Assembly (NCBI GenBank): GCA_963844625.1
Contig: CAWJPF010000027.1
Span: 1 to 64,000, forward strand
Reading direction: 5' to 3'
Source: Palsa-504 sp963844625
Lineage (GTDB): Bacteria > Actinomycetota > Actinomycetes > Streptosporangiales > Streptosporangiaceae
Length of the DNA stretch: 64,000 nt
Part shown: positions 10,701-18,459 of the stretch, piece by piece
Numbering within the stretch: the stretch's first letter is position 1
Layout of the letters: the number at the start of each line of letters is the position of its first letter
Program-made: the position numbers and the translations under genes
The notes under the pieces: generated by a model
The model's input: the letters and a program-made list of their open reading frames with translations, nothing else
Told to the model about the DNA's origin: nothing
Databases searched by the model: none

Positions 10701-10794
10701 GATCGTGGGCACCGGCGAGAGCTGGCTCACCGAGCTGTCCACCGACGACCTGCGCGCGGTGCTCGAACTGTCGCCGGACGCGGTGAGCACATGA
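7726..10794 (+). CDS. SNF2-family DEAD/DEAH-box helicase (SWI2/SNF2 ATPase)
   Basis: About 1022 residues. An N-terminal half of about 540 residues is specific to bacterial SNF2 proteins. The ATPase follows: Walker A in LADDMGLGKTIQLL (near residue 572), a DEAQ Walker B box (VVCDEAQNIKNHTTRQARAV), TGTPVENRLSDLW, and the C-terminal RecA lobe with GGTGLNLTAASHVIHVDRWW and RAFRIGQ. It is a DNA translocase or remodeller, probably in repair or transcription. ATG 7726 (GGGAG upstream) is preferred over GTG 7693. Its TGA overlaps the start of the SWIM-domain gene (ATGA), a pairing seen widely for this family, so the two probably work together. Confidence 0.92.
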   Translation: MRVIHGIWAHGALCLWAEDPDLRRPVSHGPGPRGSSAPRPHPYACQSAELADLLAGLPRPAAEAARKAVDDELILQLPSAGSEPLPSPGATRPQAGPAGPAGRGPRVALARWRVPAVAVDPMAALTLLGGLDGLDDAVAVAGGSLPYLAAVARFAADLAARGRVLPVLAAEGDGYAARWCPVLGGADAQRGRDLAAAMPPSCRAVAGSAPGSLLAQALESLTDAAARSRLPGSLLPARRGRTPARLPMAERFVVALTAPDARLEVLTPQDETQAGELAAQLDAWLDEARIPAGPVRTCFRLTEPAAADADPWRVEFSLQSAEDPSLMVPAADVWAGQGTGSGGDPVEELLAGLGAAARLFGEVEDALREAAPARVELDTAGAFRFLKETGPLLAGAGFGVLLPDWVRKARLGLKLTTRSQSSSATSVTGAKFGLGDLVDFRYDVAVGDEALDPAELAELARLKVPLVRLRGQWVELDDAHVKAALKFLERQAAGTMTAADALAVGLHGPDEDVPLVGVDADGWLGDLLSGQVDRRLRPMTAPPGFDGQLRPYQERGLSWLSFLGGLGLGGILADDMGLGKTIQLLSLVAAERAAAAGPTLLVCPMSLVGNWQREAARFTPDLRVHVHHGADRLDGESLTLALADADLVLTSYGVATRDQAALSQLTWARVVCDEAQNIKNHTTRQARAVRALPAATRIALTGTPVENRLSDLWSIMEFTNPGLLGPAGKFRERYSVPIERHASEDAAHALKRLTQPFVLRRLKTDKTIISDLPDKQEMKVWCNLTPEQASLYAATVADMLTRIDEAPDDISRRGLVLATMARLKQVCNHPAHLLGDGSRLPGRSGKLARLEEICDEIVAEGDKALCFTQYAEFGRMLQPHLAARLGCPVLFLHGGTTKKQRDAMVAQFAALDEPALFLLSLKAGGTGLNLTAASHVIHVDRWWNPAVEDQATDRAFRIGQRRNVQVRKFVCVGTLEERIDAMIEEKKALADRIVGTGESWLTELSTDDLRAVLELSPDAVST

Positions 10795-11730
10795 GCGAGT
10801 CATGGCGGGACTGGGGATCGGCCCGGCCGATCCGGGTGGACGGCGGGATCAAGGCCAGGAGCAGGCGCGGCGCGATCGGCGAGCAGTGGTGGTCCCGGCG
10901 GTTCATCGCCGTGCTGGAGTCCTACGGCATGAGCAGCCGGCTGGCGCGCGGCCGCAGCTACGCGCGGGCCGGTCAGGTGCTGGACTTCGAACTGGCGCAG
11001 GGGAAGGTCACGGCGCAGGTGCAGGGATCTCGGCCGCGGCCCTATCAGGTCCGCATCGGGGTGCTGCCGCTGACCACGCCGCAGTGGCGGCGGGTGCAGG
11101 ACCGGCTGGCCAGCCAGGCGCTGTTCCGGGCCAAGCTGCTCGCGGGCGAGATGCCGCACGAGATCGAGGAGGTCTTCGACGACTGCGGCACGCCGCTGTT
11201 CCCGCGGTCAGCCTCCGACCTGGACATGCACTGCAGCTGCCCGGACTGGGGCGTGCCGTGCAAGCATCTCGCCGCCGTCTGCTACGTGCTGGCCGAAGAG
11301 TTCGACCGTGATCCGTTCGGCCTGCTGGCCTGGCGCGGCCGGGGCCGCGAGGACCTGCTCGCGGCGCTGCGCCAGCTTCAGGCCGCGGCCCAGGGCTCAC
11401 CGGGGCGCCAGGATCCGCGGGACCAGGCCGGCCAGGCGGATCAGGGATCCGGGCCCGGCTGGTGGTCCAGCCTGGACGGGCCGGCTGAATCCGCTGGCGG
11501 AATGCCTGGAGGCATTCTGGTCTCCCGGCCTGAGCCCGGCCCGGCTCCGGGCGCTTTCTGTGGCTCCTGGCCCGGCCGCCCCCGATTTGCTGCTGCGCAT
11601 GTTTCCCCCGCCGCCGGGCCAGGTCAGGGGGAAAGACCTGGCCGAAGTGCTGACTCCCGCCTATCACCAGCTGGCCGCGGACGACACTTCCGCCGGGCGG
11701 CCCGGTGAGCCCGAGCCCGGCCAGTCTTAG
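10791..11730 (+). pseudogene. SWIM zinc-finger protein, apparent +1 frameshift in its C-terminal part
   Basis: ATG 10791 overlaps the helicase stop. The N-terminal part is intact, and the SWIM zinc motif CxCx(n)CxH is visible as MHCSCPDWGVPCKHLAAVCY (about residue 143). After GGWWSSLDG-like sequence near 11478 the homologous tail (LNPLAECLEAFWSPGLSPAR, then DLLLRMFPPPPGQVRGKDL) lies one frame over and ends at TAG 11730. One G too many in the GGG at 11478-11480 would explain it; removal gives about 312 residues. Unshifted, the frame would run to 11708 with a Pro/Gly-rich nonsense tail. The likely role is DNA- or protein-binding partner of the SNF2 ATPase. The stop overlaps the oppositely oriented stop of the next gene. 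Confidence 0.8.
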
Positions 11731-12932
11731 CCCGGCGTGTCGCCGTACGGGGTCCAGACGATGCGCATGGCCTCGGGCAGGCCCCACCAGCCGAGCGCGG
11801 TCAGCCGTTCGTCCTCATCGATCGCGCCCAGGACTTGCCAGAGCGCGGTGACCGGCAGGAACAGGTCTTCCATGCCGATCTCGTCGAATTCGCCGTCGTC
11901 GTCACCGGGGTCAGGGCCGGCGAGTTCAAAGTCCTCGTCCTCCTCGTCTTCCTCCCCGCTCTCGCCATCGTCCGGATCGAAATCCCGGACGTAGGCGGCG
12001 AGGTCGGTGGCCGACGCGGACGTGCCGGGGCCGCCGACGGCGAGCGCGGTGATGACCGCCAGCCAGTCGAAATGGTCGATGGCGCAGAAGGCGGCGATCG
12101 CGCTGTCCGTCTCCCGGGGCTCGCCGCCTTCGCCGGGGCCGCTCCAGTCATCTGATCCCTGCGGAGCCGCCACGCCCGCGGCCAGGCGGAGCCACAGCTC
12201 GGCGTGGTCGGCCGGCAGGCCGTCCGGGCCCAGCCCGCCGCACTCGATCAGCAGCTGACCCGGCCAGCCGGGCTTGGCGATGAGCTCGCGCAGCCGGGTC
12301 GCGGCCCGGCGCAACTCCGGCTCCGGCCGCGGGCGCGCACCAACCTGGTCCAGCATGACCCCGATCGCGGCCAGGGCCTCGGCGTCCGCGGCGTCCCACT
12401 CGGCCAGGAACTCCTCGTCCTTCTCGGCGAGCAGTACGTCCATCGGGACCCGGCCGTCGGGCAGGACCGAGGTCATCCAGCGTTCCTGCAACTCGATGTA
12501 GGCGCTGCAGGCCGGCGGGTCGGCCGCCGCCAGCAGATCGGGGTCGATCGCCCCCGCGGCCAGCTGCTCTTCGAGGTGGCTGACCAGCCTGGTGTGCATC
12601 TCCTCGCTGAGCTGGCTGCGCTCGGATTGCTCGTCCCAGACGTGCAGGCCGATGATCCCGTTCGGCTCGGTTCCGGTGGCTTCCAGCCAGGTCCTGACGT
12701 CACCGACGGTGGCGTCGCCGTCGGAGATCTTCTGCAGCGTGTTTTCCGTCGACGACCAGAACATCGCGGACAGCGGATTCCCGGCCGCGAGCATCCCTCT
12801 CCTGATGCCGGGCAGCGAGGCCAGCGCGTCCTGCGACGGCACGGCGAGCAGCGCAAGGGCCACATCGCGCCTGGTCAGCCCGTTGAGCGGTCGGTCGGCC
12901 CGGTCGGCCACGCGATCAGCTTCAAGGTTCAC
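11727..12932 (-). CDS. Uncharacterised acidic actinobacterial protein
   Basis: A 401-residue protein, soluble by composition, that I do not recognise. The N-terminal part is alpha-helical, and the C-terminal third holds a very acidic linker (about residues 325-355, runs of E and D) followed by a conserved-looking tail with LWQVLGAIDEDERLTALGWW. GTG 12932 sits seven bases after a TACGCT -10 box, so the message is likely leaderless. Its TAA and the SWIM gene TAG overlap on opposite strands, leaving no spacer between the converging genes. Codon use is typical of the window. Confidence 0.7.
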   Translation of the reverse strand: MNLEADRVADRADRPLNGLTRRDVALALLAVPSQDALASLPGIRRGMLAAGNPLSAMFWSSTENTLQKISDGDATVGDVRTWLEATGTEPNGIIGLHVWDEQSERSQLSEEMHTRLVSHLEEQLAAGAIDPDLLAAADPPACSAYIELQERWMTSVLPDGRVPMDVLLAEKDEEFLAEWDAADAEALAAIGVMLDQVGARPRPEPELRRAATRLRELIAKPGWPGQLLIECGGLGPDGLPADHAELWLRLAAGVAAPQGSDDWSGPGEGGEPRETDSAIAAFCAIDHFDWLAVITALAVGGPGTSASATDLAAYVRDFDPDDGESGEEDEEDEDFELAGPDPGDDDGEFDEIGMEDLFLPVTALWQVLGAIDEDERLTALGWWGLPEAMRIVWTPYGDTPG

Positions 12933-12939
12933 GCCTCGC

Positions 12940-12945
12940 AGCGTA
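12940..12945 (-). promoter_or_regulatory. Leaderless -10 box (TACGCT)
   Basis: A TANNNT hexamer seven bases before the GTG at 12932 with no Shine-Dalgarno between them. It fits transcription starting at or next to the start codon. Confidence 0.4.
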
Positions 12946-12989
12946 CGCCTGTTAGCCAGGCGCTGCCGAGCCGCGCGGGTCAGTGCAGG

Positions 12990-14240
12990 TCAGAGCAGTT
13001 CCCGGCCGCCGAGATAGGGCCGCAGCACGGCCGGGACCTTGACCTGAGCCTCGCTCGTCTGGTGGTTCTCCACCAGCGCGGCGAGAATACGAGGCGTGGC
13101 GACCGCGGTGTTGTTCAGGGTGTAGGCGAACCGGACGGTGCCGTCCGCGTCGCGATAGCGCACGTTGGCCCGCCTGGCCTGCCAGTCGTGCAGCGACGAG
13201 CAGCTGTGCGTCTCACGGTAGGCACCCAGGGACGGCAGCCAGGTGTTGATGTCGTTCATCCGGTACTTGCCCGCGCCCATGTCGCCGGTGGCGCATTCCA
13301 CCACCTCGTAGGCCAGCTCGAGCCCCTGCAGCAGCTGCTCGGCGGTACCGAGCAGCTCGGCGTGCCAGCGGTCGGACTCGTCCGCGTCGGCCGCGCAGAT
13401 GACGAACTGCTCGACCTTCTCGAACTGGTGGACGCGGAGCAGCCCGCGCACGTCCCGGCCGGCGCTGCCCGCCTCCCGCCGGAAGCAGGGCGAGAACCCG
13501 GCGTACCGGACCGGGAGGCTCTTGTGGTCGAGGATCTCATCGCTGTGGAAGCCGACCAGCGCGACCTCCGCGGTACCCGCGAGGTACAGGTCATCGGCGG
13601 GGATGGCGTAGGTTTCCTCGCGGTGCGCGGGGAACTGGCCGGTGCCGATCAGCGGTTCTTCCCGCACCAGCGACGGGACGGTGACGATGGTGAAGTCCTT
13701 GGTCATGAGCAGGTCGAGGGCGTAGGAGTGCACCGCGCGCTCGAGCAGCACCAGGTCCGATTTCAGCGCGTAGGCGCGTTCCCCCGCGACCTTGCGCGCC
13801 CGGGCGAAGTCGGCCCAGTCGCGCTTTTCCAGCAGCTCGACGTGATCCAGCGGCTTGAAGCCGAATTCCGGCGGCGTCCCGACGCTCCGGATGACCACGT
13901 TCGCGGACTCGTCGGGCCCCACCGGGGCGCCGGACCACGGGATCATCGGGGTGAGCAGCAGCAGGCCGTTCAGCTTCTCGTTGGTCTCGGCGAGCTCAGC
14001 GCGATAGCGCTTGGCGTCATCATTGAGGCTTCTCAGGAACGCCCTGCGCTCCTCGCTGGCGGCTACCGGCCCACTGGCCGAGCTCTTCCTGAGCGCCTGG
14101 GTGTCGTCCACTTTGTGCTGGAGTTCGCGGCTGGTCTGGTCGAGCTTGAGCAGCTCGTCTACGTCCAGGTCGATGCCTTTTTCCTGGACGGCCCTCTTGA
14201 CCTCGTCCGGGTGATTTCTGATGAATCGCTTGTCCAGCAT
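12990..14240 (-). CDS. serS: Seryl-tRNA synthetase
   Basis: A 416-residue class II synthetase charging tRNA-Ser. The N-terminal long antiparallel coiled coil that grips the tRNA variable arm spans about residues 25-105 (ELLKLDQTSRELQHKVDD). The catalytic core has the motif 2 region GFSPCFRREAGSAGRDVRGL and VHQFEKVEQF. Motif 3 appears late, in AYTLNNTAVATPRILAALVE. The length is canonical and it is a single intact frame starting at ATG 14240. An essential cytosolic enzyme; about 130 bases separate it from the divergent membrane-protein gene. Confidence 0.96.
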   Translation of the reverse strand: MLDKRFIRNHPDEVKRAVQEKGIDLDVDELLKLDQTSRELQHKVDDTQALRKSSASGPVAASEERRAFLRSLNDDAKRYRAELAETNEKLNGLLLLTPMIPWSGAPVGPDESANVVIRSVGTPPEFGFKPLDHVELLEKRDWADFARARKVAGERAYALKSDLVLLERAVHSYALDLLMTKDFTIVTVPSLVREEPLIGTGQFPAHREETYAIPADDLYLAGTAEVALVGFHSDEILDHKSLPVRYAGFSPCFRREAGSAGRDVRGLLRVHQFEKVEQFVICAADADESDRWHAELLGTAEQLLQGLELAYEVVECATGDMGAGKYRMNDINTWLPSLGAYRETHSCSSLHDWQARRANVRYRDADGTVRFAYTLNNTAVATPRILAALVENHQTSEAQVKVPAVLRPYLGGRELL

Positions 14241-14362
14241 GGCTACACGTCAGCCTCGTTCGGATTGGAGTTGCTTGCCTGCCCGCCACGAAAACGCTAC
14301 CAGCAGTACGCGCCAGGCCGCCCGCCATAATTCACCCGGTCGGGCGCGAGTTACCGGCCGCG

Positions 14363-14368
14363 TACCGT
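14363..14368 (+). promoter_or_regulatory. Leaderless -10 box (TACCGT)
   Basis: A TANNNT hexamer exactly six bases before GTG 14375, with no ribosome-binding site between. It supports that GTG as both +1 and start. Confidence 0.45.
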
Positions 14369-14374
14369 GGGAGA

Positions 14375-14866
14375 GTGCTGCTGACCAACCATGTCCTGTC
14401 CGGAGCGCTGATCGGCGGCATGATCCGCCGTCCGGCGCCCGCGTTCGCGGCCGGCGTGGCCTCGCACTTCGTGCTGGACGCGGTGCCGCACTGGGGCAAA
14501 TGGGGGAGCAAGCGGGCGTTCCTGCGCGTCGCCGTGCCCGACGGGCTGATCGGCTTGGCCGCCATGGGGGTCTTCGCCGCGGTGTCGCTGCCCGATCGCC
14601 GGCTGGCCGTGGTGGCCGCGATGGCGGGAGCGGCGCTGCCCGACGCCGACAAGCCGACCAGGCTGTGGTTCGGCTGGTCGCCGTTCCCGGCGGCCGTCGA
14701 CCGGTTTCACCAGCGTATCCAGCCTGAGGCGCCGGGCCGTGCGCCGATCGAGCTGGCGGCGGCGAGCGCCTTCGCCGCCGCCGCGCTCCTGGTGCTCCGC
14801 CGGGCCCGGCCTAGGTCGGCAGCGGGTAGCGCAGTCCGACCAGGGACGCCAGGTCGCCGAGCGTGA
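14375..14866 (+). CDS. Putative membrane protein (YdjM-like metal-dependent hydrolase fold possible)
   Basis: 163 residues. The opening LLTNHVLSGALIGGMI and SHFVLDAVPHWGKWG are reminiscent of small membrane-bound hydrolases of the YdjM type, with His and Asp residues (NHV, HFVLDAVPHW, PDADKP) near membrane helices. Further TM segments lie at about residues 55-70 and 78-90, and a last one near residue 135. GTG 14375 follows a -10 box at six bases. The 3' end overlaps the end of the opposing TetR gene by 56 bases. Substrate unknown. Confidence 0.65.
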   Translation: MLLTNHVLSGALIGGMIRRPAPAFAAGVASHFVLDAVPHWGKWGSKRAFLRVAVPDGLIGLAAMGVFAAVSLPDRRLAVVAAMAGAALPDADKPTRLWFGWSPFPAAVDRFHQRIQPEAPGRAPIELAAASAFAAAALLVLRRARPRSAAGSAVRPGTPGRRA

Positions 14867-15605
14867 TCTCGAACATGGGCGCCGGATCTTCCAGGGCGAA
14901 GCTCATGTGGCCGAACACCTCCATCGACACCGACCCGTAGAGCAGCGTCCAGCAGCGAAGGAACGTAAGCACCGCGCCGACCGGGACGTCGACGCCCAGC
15001 GCGTCGCGATAACGGCTGAGCTGGCCGCGCAAGCCGGGGTCGATCTCCGCCAGCGCCGGCACCGGGAACTGCAGCGCGCCCCACAACTCGAGGAACAGCG
15101 TGAAGAAGGTGCCGGCGAACACCAGCGCGCACTCGTCGGCGATGTCGTACCGCCCGTCGTCCAGGCCGGGCAGCGGCACGCCGAACAGCAGCGCGAACTC
15201 CGCCTTGTGGCTCAGCGCCCAGCGGCGGAACTCCCGGCAGGCCGCGATCATCTTGACGGTGAGCTTCGCGAGGTCGGCGTCATACGTGGTGCCGGCCGGG
15301 GGCACGGCCGCCTCGATGGCCCGGTCGATGTCCGTGCCGAGCTCGGTGAAGATGCCCGCGATGACGTGCCTGATCAGTTCCTCATGACTGCCGAAATACC
15401 GGTAAAGCCCGGGCGCGGTCATGCCCATCTCGCGGGCGATCGCCCGCAGCGACACCGCTTCCGGCCCGTTCTCGACCAGCAGCCGGCGCGCGGTCCCGAT
15501 GATTTCCTCGATCGTCGCCGCGCGCAGCCGGTCCCGCCGGGACGGCGGGGAACCCGCATCCGGTTCGGCCCCGGCGTCCCCGGTGGTCTCAACGGCCTGT
15601 GTCAC
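14811..15605 (-). CDS. TetR-family transcriptional regulator, likely repressor of the MMPL exporter
   Basis: A 264-residue regulator. The N-terminal HTH has AREMGMTAPGLYRYFGSHEE (residues about 60-80), and the long C-terminal ligand domain has the WHG-type feature FLELWGALQFPVPAL. GTG 15605 is preferred because AGGAGG lies just upstream; an extended frame reaches 15623. It is transcribed divergently from the MMPL transporter across a 210-base spacer holding three CGTAACGG repeats and a palindrome. This is the usual layout of a local, ligand-released repressor of an exporter. Confidence 0.88.
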   Translation of the reverse strand: MTQAVETTGDAGAEPDAGSPPSRRDRLRAATIEEIIGTARRLLVENGPEAVSLRAIAREMGMTAPGLYRYFGSHEELIRHVIAGIFTELGTDIDRAIEAAVPPAGTTYDADLAKLTVKMIAACREFRRWALSHKAEFALLFGVPLPGLDDGRYDIADECALVFAGTFFTLFLELWGALQFPVPALAEIDPGLRGQLSRYRDALGVDVPVGAVLTFLRCWTLLYGSVSMEVFGHMSFALEDPAPMFEITLGDLASLVGLRYPLPT

Positions 15606-15650
15606 GGCTGCCTCCTGGACCAAGTCTCATCTGCGGGGATCGTCCGCTGA

Positions 15651-15688
15651 CGTAACGGCAACGAGTCGCGTAACGGACACCGTAACGG
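15651..15688. promoter_or_regulatory. Triple direct repeat CGTAACGG (candidate TetR operator)
   Basis: CGTAACGG occurs at 15651-15658, 15669-15676 and 15681-15688, spaced 18 and 12 bases, just upstream of the TetR gene. Phased direct repeats in a divergent regulator/exporter spacer suggest an autoregulatory binding array. Which protein binds is an inference. Confidence 0.45.
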
Positions 15689-15781
15689 TAGCTGTCGAGC
15701 ATTAATAGTGCCTTGATGTTAGCTCCCTTGACAAGGGTGAACGCTGTATGCAAAGTTAGCGACGTAATCAGTTTACGCCGT

Positions 15782-15793
15782 TTACTTGAGTAA
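15782..15793. promoter_or_regulatory. Palindrome TTACTTGAGTAA before the MMPL gene (candidate operator)
   Basis: A 12-bp near-perfect palindrome ending about 20 bases before the MMPL start, in an AT-rich stretch that also holds related TTTAC/GTAA half sites (15759-15785). The position suits repression of the MMPL promoter. Confidence 0.4.
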
Positions 15794-15815
15794 TCAACAT
15801 ACGCGGGGAGGCGTG

Positions 15816-17993
15816 ATGTTCGAGACGTGGGGACGGGTCTTGTACGCCAGGCGGCGGCTGACGCTTGGCCTCACCCTTATCTTGGTCGCGATCGCCGCGG
15901 TATGGGGTACGGGGGTCTTCGGGAAGCTGTCTTCCGGAGATAACTTCACTCCTCCCGCCAGTCAGAGCCAGCGAGAAGCCAGCCAGGCCGGCCAGGTGTT
16001 CGGCCGCGATGACGCCGATGTCGTGATCCTGTACCGCAGCGCTGCCATGACCGTCAGCGACCCGGGTTACCGGCAGGCGGTCACCGCCGCGCTGGACGGC
16101 CTGCCGCGCGCCGACGTGGCGCGGGTGACCACGTACTGGTCCAGCGGGTCGCCCAGCCTGGTCAGCACCGACCGGCACGCCACCTACGCGGTGCTCCAGC
16201 TCACCGGGGCCGACGACGCCGCCAGGCACACGACCTACGACGCGATCAAGACCGGGCTGACGCCCGCGAGCCTGGCGGCCAGCGGCGTGCGCGCCACGGT
16301 CGGCGGCAACGTGCCGACCGAGGTCGCGATCAACTCGGAGGTCACCGCCGACATCGCCAAGGCCGAGGGGTTCTCGATGCCGGTCTTGCTGATCCTGCTG
16401 ATGGTGATCTTCGGCAGCCTGGCCGCGGCCGCGCTGCCGGTGGCGATCGGCGGCGTGGCCATCCTCGGCTCGTTTACCGTGCTGCGCCTGCTCACGATGA
16501 CCACCACCGTGTCGATCTACTCGGTGAACATCACCACGATCCTCGGTCTGGGCCTGGGCATCGACTACGGGCTCTTCATGGTCACCCGGTTCCGCGAGGA
16601 ACTGCACCGCCAGCCGACCGTCGAGCAGGCCGTCGCCCGGACGGTGGCGACCGCGGGGCGGACCGTCGCGGTGTCGGGCGTCACGGTGGCGGTCGCCTTG
16701 ACCAGCCTGATGCTGTTTCCCGAGGACTTCCTGCGCTCGATGGGCTACGGCGGGGTGGCCACGGTCGCGGTGGACATGCTGGCCGCGCTGACCGTCCTGC
16801 CCGCGCTGCTGGCCGTCCTCGGCCCCCGCGTGAACGCGCTGCGCATCCGCCGCTCGGTGCGGCATCCGGTCCGGGACGAGACGAGCGGGGCGTGGTACCG
16901 GGTGGCGCACAGCGTCATGCGCAGGCCCGTCGTCTACGTCACGGTGATCGTGATCGGGCTGCTGGCCCTCGGCGCGCCGTTCCTGCACATCTCGTGGGGC
17001 GGCACGGACGCCAGGACGCTGCCCGCCGCCTCCGCGGTCCGGCAGGTGTCGGACGTCCTTGATGCCCAGTTCCCGGCCAACTCGACCGCTCCGGTCGAGG
17101 CGCTCGTCACCGGGGCACGAGCCGCCAGCCCGGCCGGACTCGCCAGCTACCTGCACCGCATCGAGGCTATCCCCGGCGTCACCGGGGCTCAGGTCACCGG
17201 CGTGGCGGCCGGCGCGGTCCGGGTCGGCATCGGCTACTCACCGCCCACCACATCGCCGGCGGCCAGGCATATCGTCACCCAGGTACGGGATACCTCGCCG
17301 CCGCCGGGTACCGCGGTGCTGGTGGGCGGGACCACCGCCGGGCTGGTGGACGAACTGGCCAGCCTCGGCGCGACGCTGCCCTGGATGGCCCTGCTGGTCG
17401 GCGTGTCAACGTTCGTGCTGCTGTTCCTCGCGTTCGGCTCGGTGGTGCTGCCGGTCAAGGCGATCGTGATGAACGTGCTTTCGCTGTCGGCGACGTTCGG
17501 CGTCATCGTGTGGATCTTCCAGTGGGGTCACCTGGCGGGGCTGCTGCGGTTCACGCCTACCGGCTCCATCGACCCGACGATGCCGATCCTGATGCTGGCG
17601 ATCATCTTCGGCCTGTCCATGGACTACGAGGTGTTCCTGCTCTCCCGGATCCGCGAGCGCTACGACCAGACCGGCGACAACACCGCCTCGGTGGCGGCCG
17701 GGCTGCAGCGGACCGGCGGCGTGATCACCAGCCTGGCGCTGCTGCTCATCATCGTGATCGGCGCGTTCTCGGCCTCCGGCATCACGTTCATCAAGCTCAT
17801 GGGGGTCGGCATGATCGTGGCGCTGCTCGTGGACGCCACCGTCGTCCGGATCCTGCTCGTGCCGGCCACCATGCGGCTGCTCGGCCGGGCCAACTGGTGG
17901 GCTCCGCCGCCGCTGCGGCGCCTGTACGCCAGGTACGGGATCAAGGAGGAGACTCCGGGGCCCGCGCCGGTCCCGGCCGGGGTAGAAGGCTGA
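15816..17993 (+). CDS. MMPL-family RND transporter
   Basis: A 725-residue inner-membrane proton-driven exporter. Two homologous halves each have one TM helix, a large external loop, then five TM helices. The characteristic TM4 motifs are GLGLGIDYGLFMVTRFREEL (first half) and FGLSMDYEVFLLSRIRERYD (second half). ATG 15816, with GGGGAGG seven bases upstream, is chosen over GTG 15813 and TTG 15786. Family members export lipids, siderophores or drugs; with a divergent TetR this one is probably an inducible lipid or drug exporter. The C-terminal cytoplasmic tail is short, as in the small actinobacterial MMPL type. Confidence 0.92.
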   Translation: MFETWGRVLYARRRLTLGLTLILVAIAAVWGTGVFGKLSSGDNFTPPASQSQREASQAGQVFGRDDADVVILYRSAAMTVSDPGYRQAVTAALDGLPRADVARVTTYWSSGSPSLVSTDRHATYAVLQLTGADDAARHTTYDAIKTGLTPASLAASGVRATVGGNVPTEVAINSEVTADIAKAEGFSMPVLLILLMVIFGSLAAAALPVAIGGVAILGSFTVLRLLTMTTTVSIYSVNITTILGLGLGIDYGLFMVTRFREELHRQPTVEQAVARTVATAGRTVAVSGVTVAVALTSLMLFPEDFLRSMGYGGVATVAVDMLAALTVLPALLAVLGPRVNALRIRRSVRHPVRDETSGAWYRVAHSVMRRPVVYVTVIVIGLLALGAPFLHISWGGTDARTLPAASAVRQVSDVLDAQFPANSTAPVEALVTGARAASPAGLASYLHRIEAIPGVTGAQVTGVAAGAVRVGIGYSPPTTSPAARHIVTQVRDTSPPPGTAVLVGGTTAGLVDELASLGATLPWMALLVGVSTFVLLFLAFGSVVLPVKAIVMNVLSLSATFGVIVWIFQWGHLAGLLRFTPTGSIDPTMPILMLAIIFGLSMDYEVFLLSRIRERYDQTGDNTASVAAGLQRTGGVITSLALLLIIVIGAFSASGITFIKLMGVGMIVALLVDATVVRILLVPATMRLLGRANWWAPPPLRRLYARYGIKEETPGPAPVPAGVEG

Positions 17994-18068
17994 TGGCCGC
18001 CGGGTACAGTAGCCCCGCAGCTCATGACTGAATGGCTGCGATCCGGAGCTTGCTTTGAGGAGACCGAC

Positions 18069-18404
18069 GTGAACCATCCCGGCACCGTGCCTGAAGTACT
18101 GTCGGCGGACCTGCCGGCCGGGGTATTCCTGCTCGACGTTCGCGAAGACGATGAGTGGACCGCGGGGCACGCCCCCGAGGCCGTGCACGTGCGGCTCGGC
18201 GACCTGGGCGCGCGGGTCGGCGAACTGCCGCGCGACCGCGAGGTGTACGTGATCTGCCGCAGCGGCACCCGGTCGGCCTACGCCGCCCAGAACCTGGCCA
18301 TCGGCGGGATCAGCGCCGTCAACGTGGCCGACGGCATGACCGGCTGGGCCGTCGCCGGGCGTCCCATGATCAGCGAGGACGGCGCGGAGCCCTACGTCGC
18401 CTAG
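18069..18404 (+). CDS. Rhodanese-like domain protein
   Basis: A 111-residue single-domain rhodanese. The active-site loop is CRSGTRSA (VYVICRSGTRSAYAAQNL, Cys near residue 64), preceded by the conserved FLLDVREDDEWTAGHAPEAV. The family transfers sulfane sulfur in the cytosol or serves as a phosphatase-like fold. GTG 18069 has GAGGAGA upstream; an in-frame extension to 18024 lacks family similarity. It lies 75 bases after the MMPL gene and may be read from the same promoter. Confidence 0.88.
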   Translation: MNHPGTVPEVLSADLPAGVFLLDVREDDEWTAGHAPEAVHVRLGDLGARVGELPRDREVYVICRSGTRSAYAAQNLAIGGISAVNVADGMTGWAVAGRPMISEDGAEPYVA

Positions 18405-18459
18405 CGCGTCCGCCCGACGCTGCTTAGTCCGCCGCCCATCCCGCCGCCGGGCCCGCCGC

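Noticed and set aside
10548..10790. Upstream extension of the SWIM gene frame
   Set aside because: It overlaps the helicase C-terminus out of frame; ATG 10791 gives the family start and couples to the helicase stop.
7984..10803. 939-codon open frame on the minus strand opposite the SNF2 helicase
   Set aside because: Mirror of third-position GC bias; Arg/Gly/Pro/His-rich composition, no domain, while the plus strand has complete helicase motifs.
12204..14330. 708-codon plus-strand frame across the acidic protein gene and serS
   Set aside because: Antisense shadow of two genuine minus-strand genes, with a start inside one and low-complexity composition.
15768..17156. 462-codon minus-strand frame opposite the MMPL gene
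   Set aside because: Extreme His/Arg/Gln/Gly content and no homology; the plus-strand product is a full MMPL protein.
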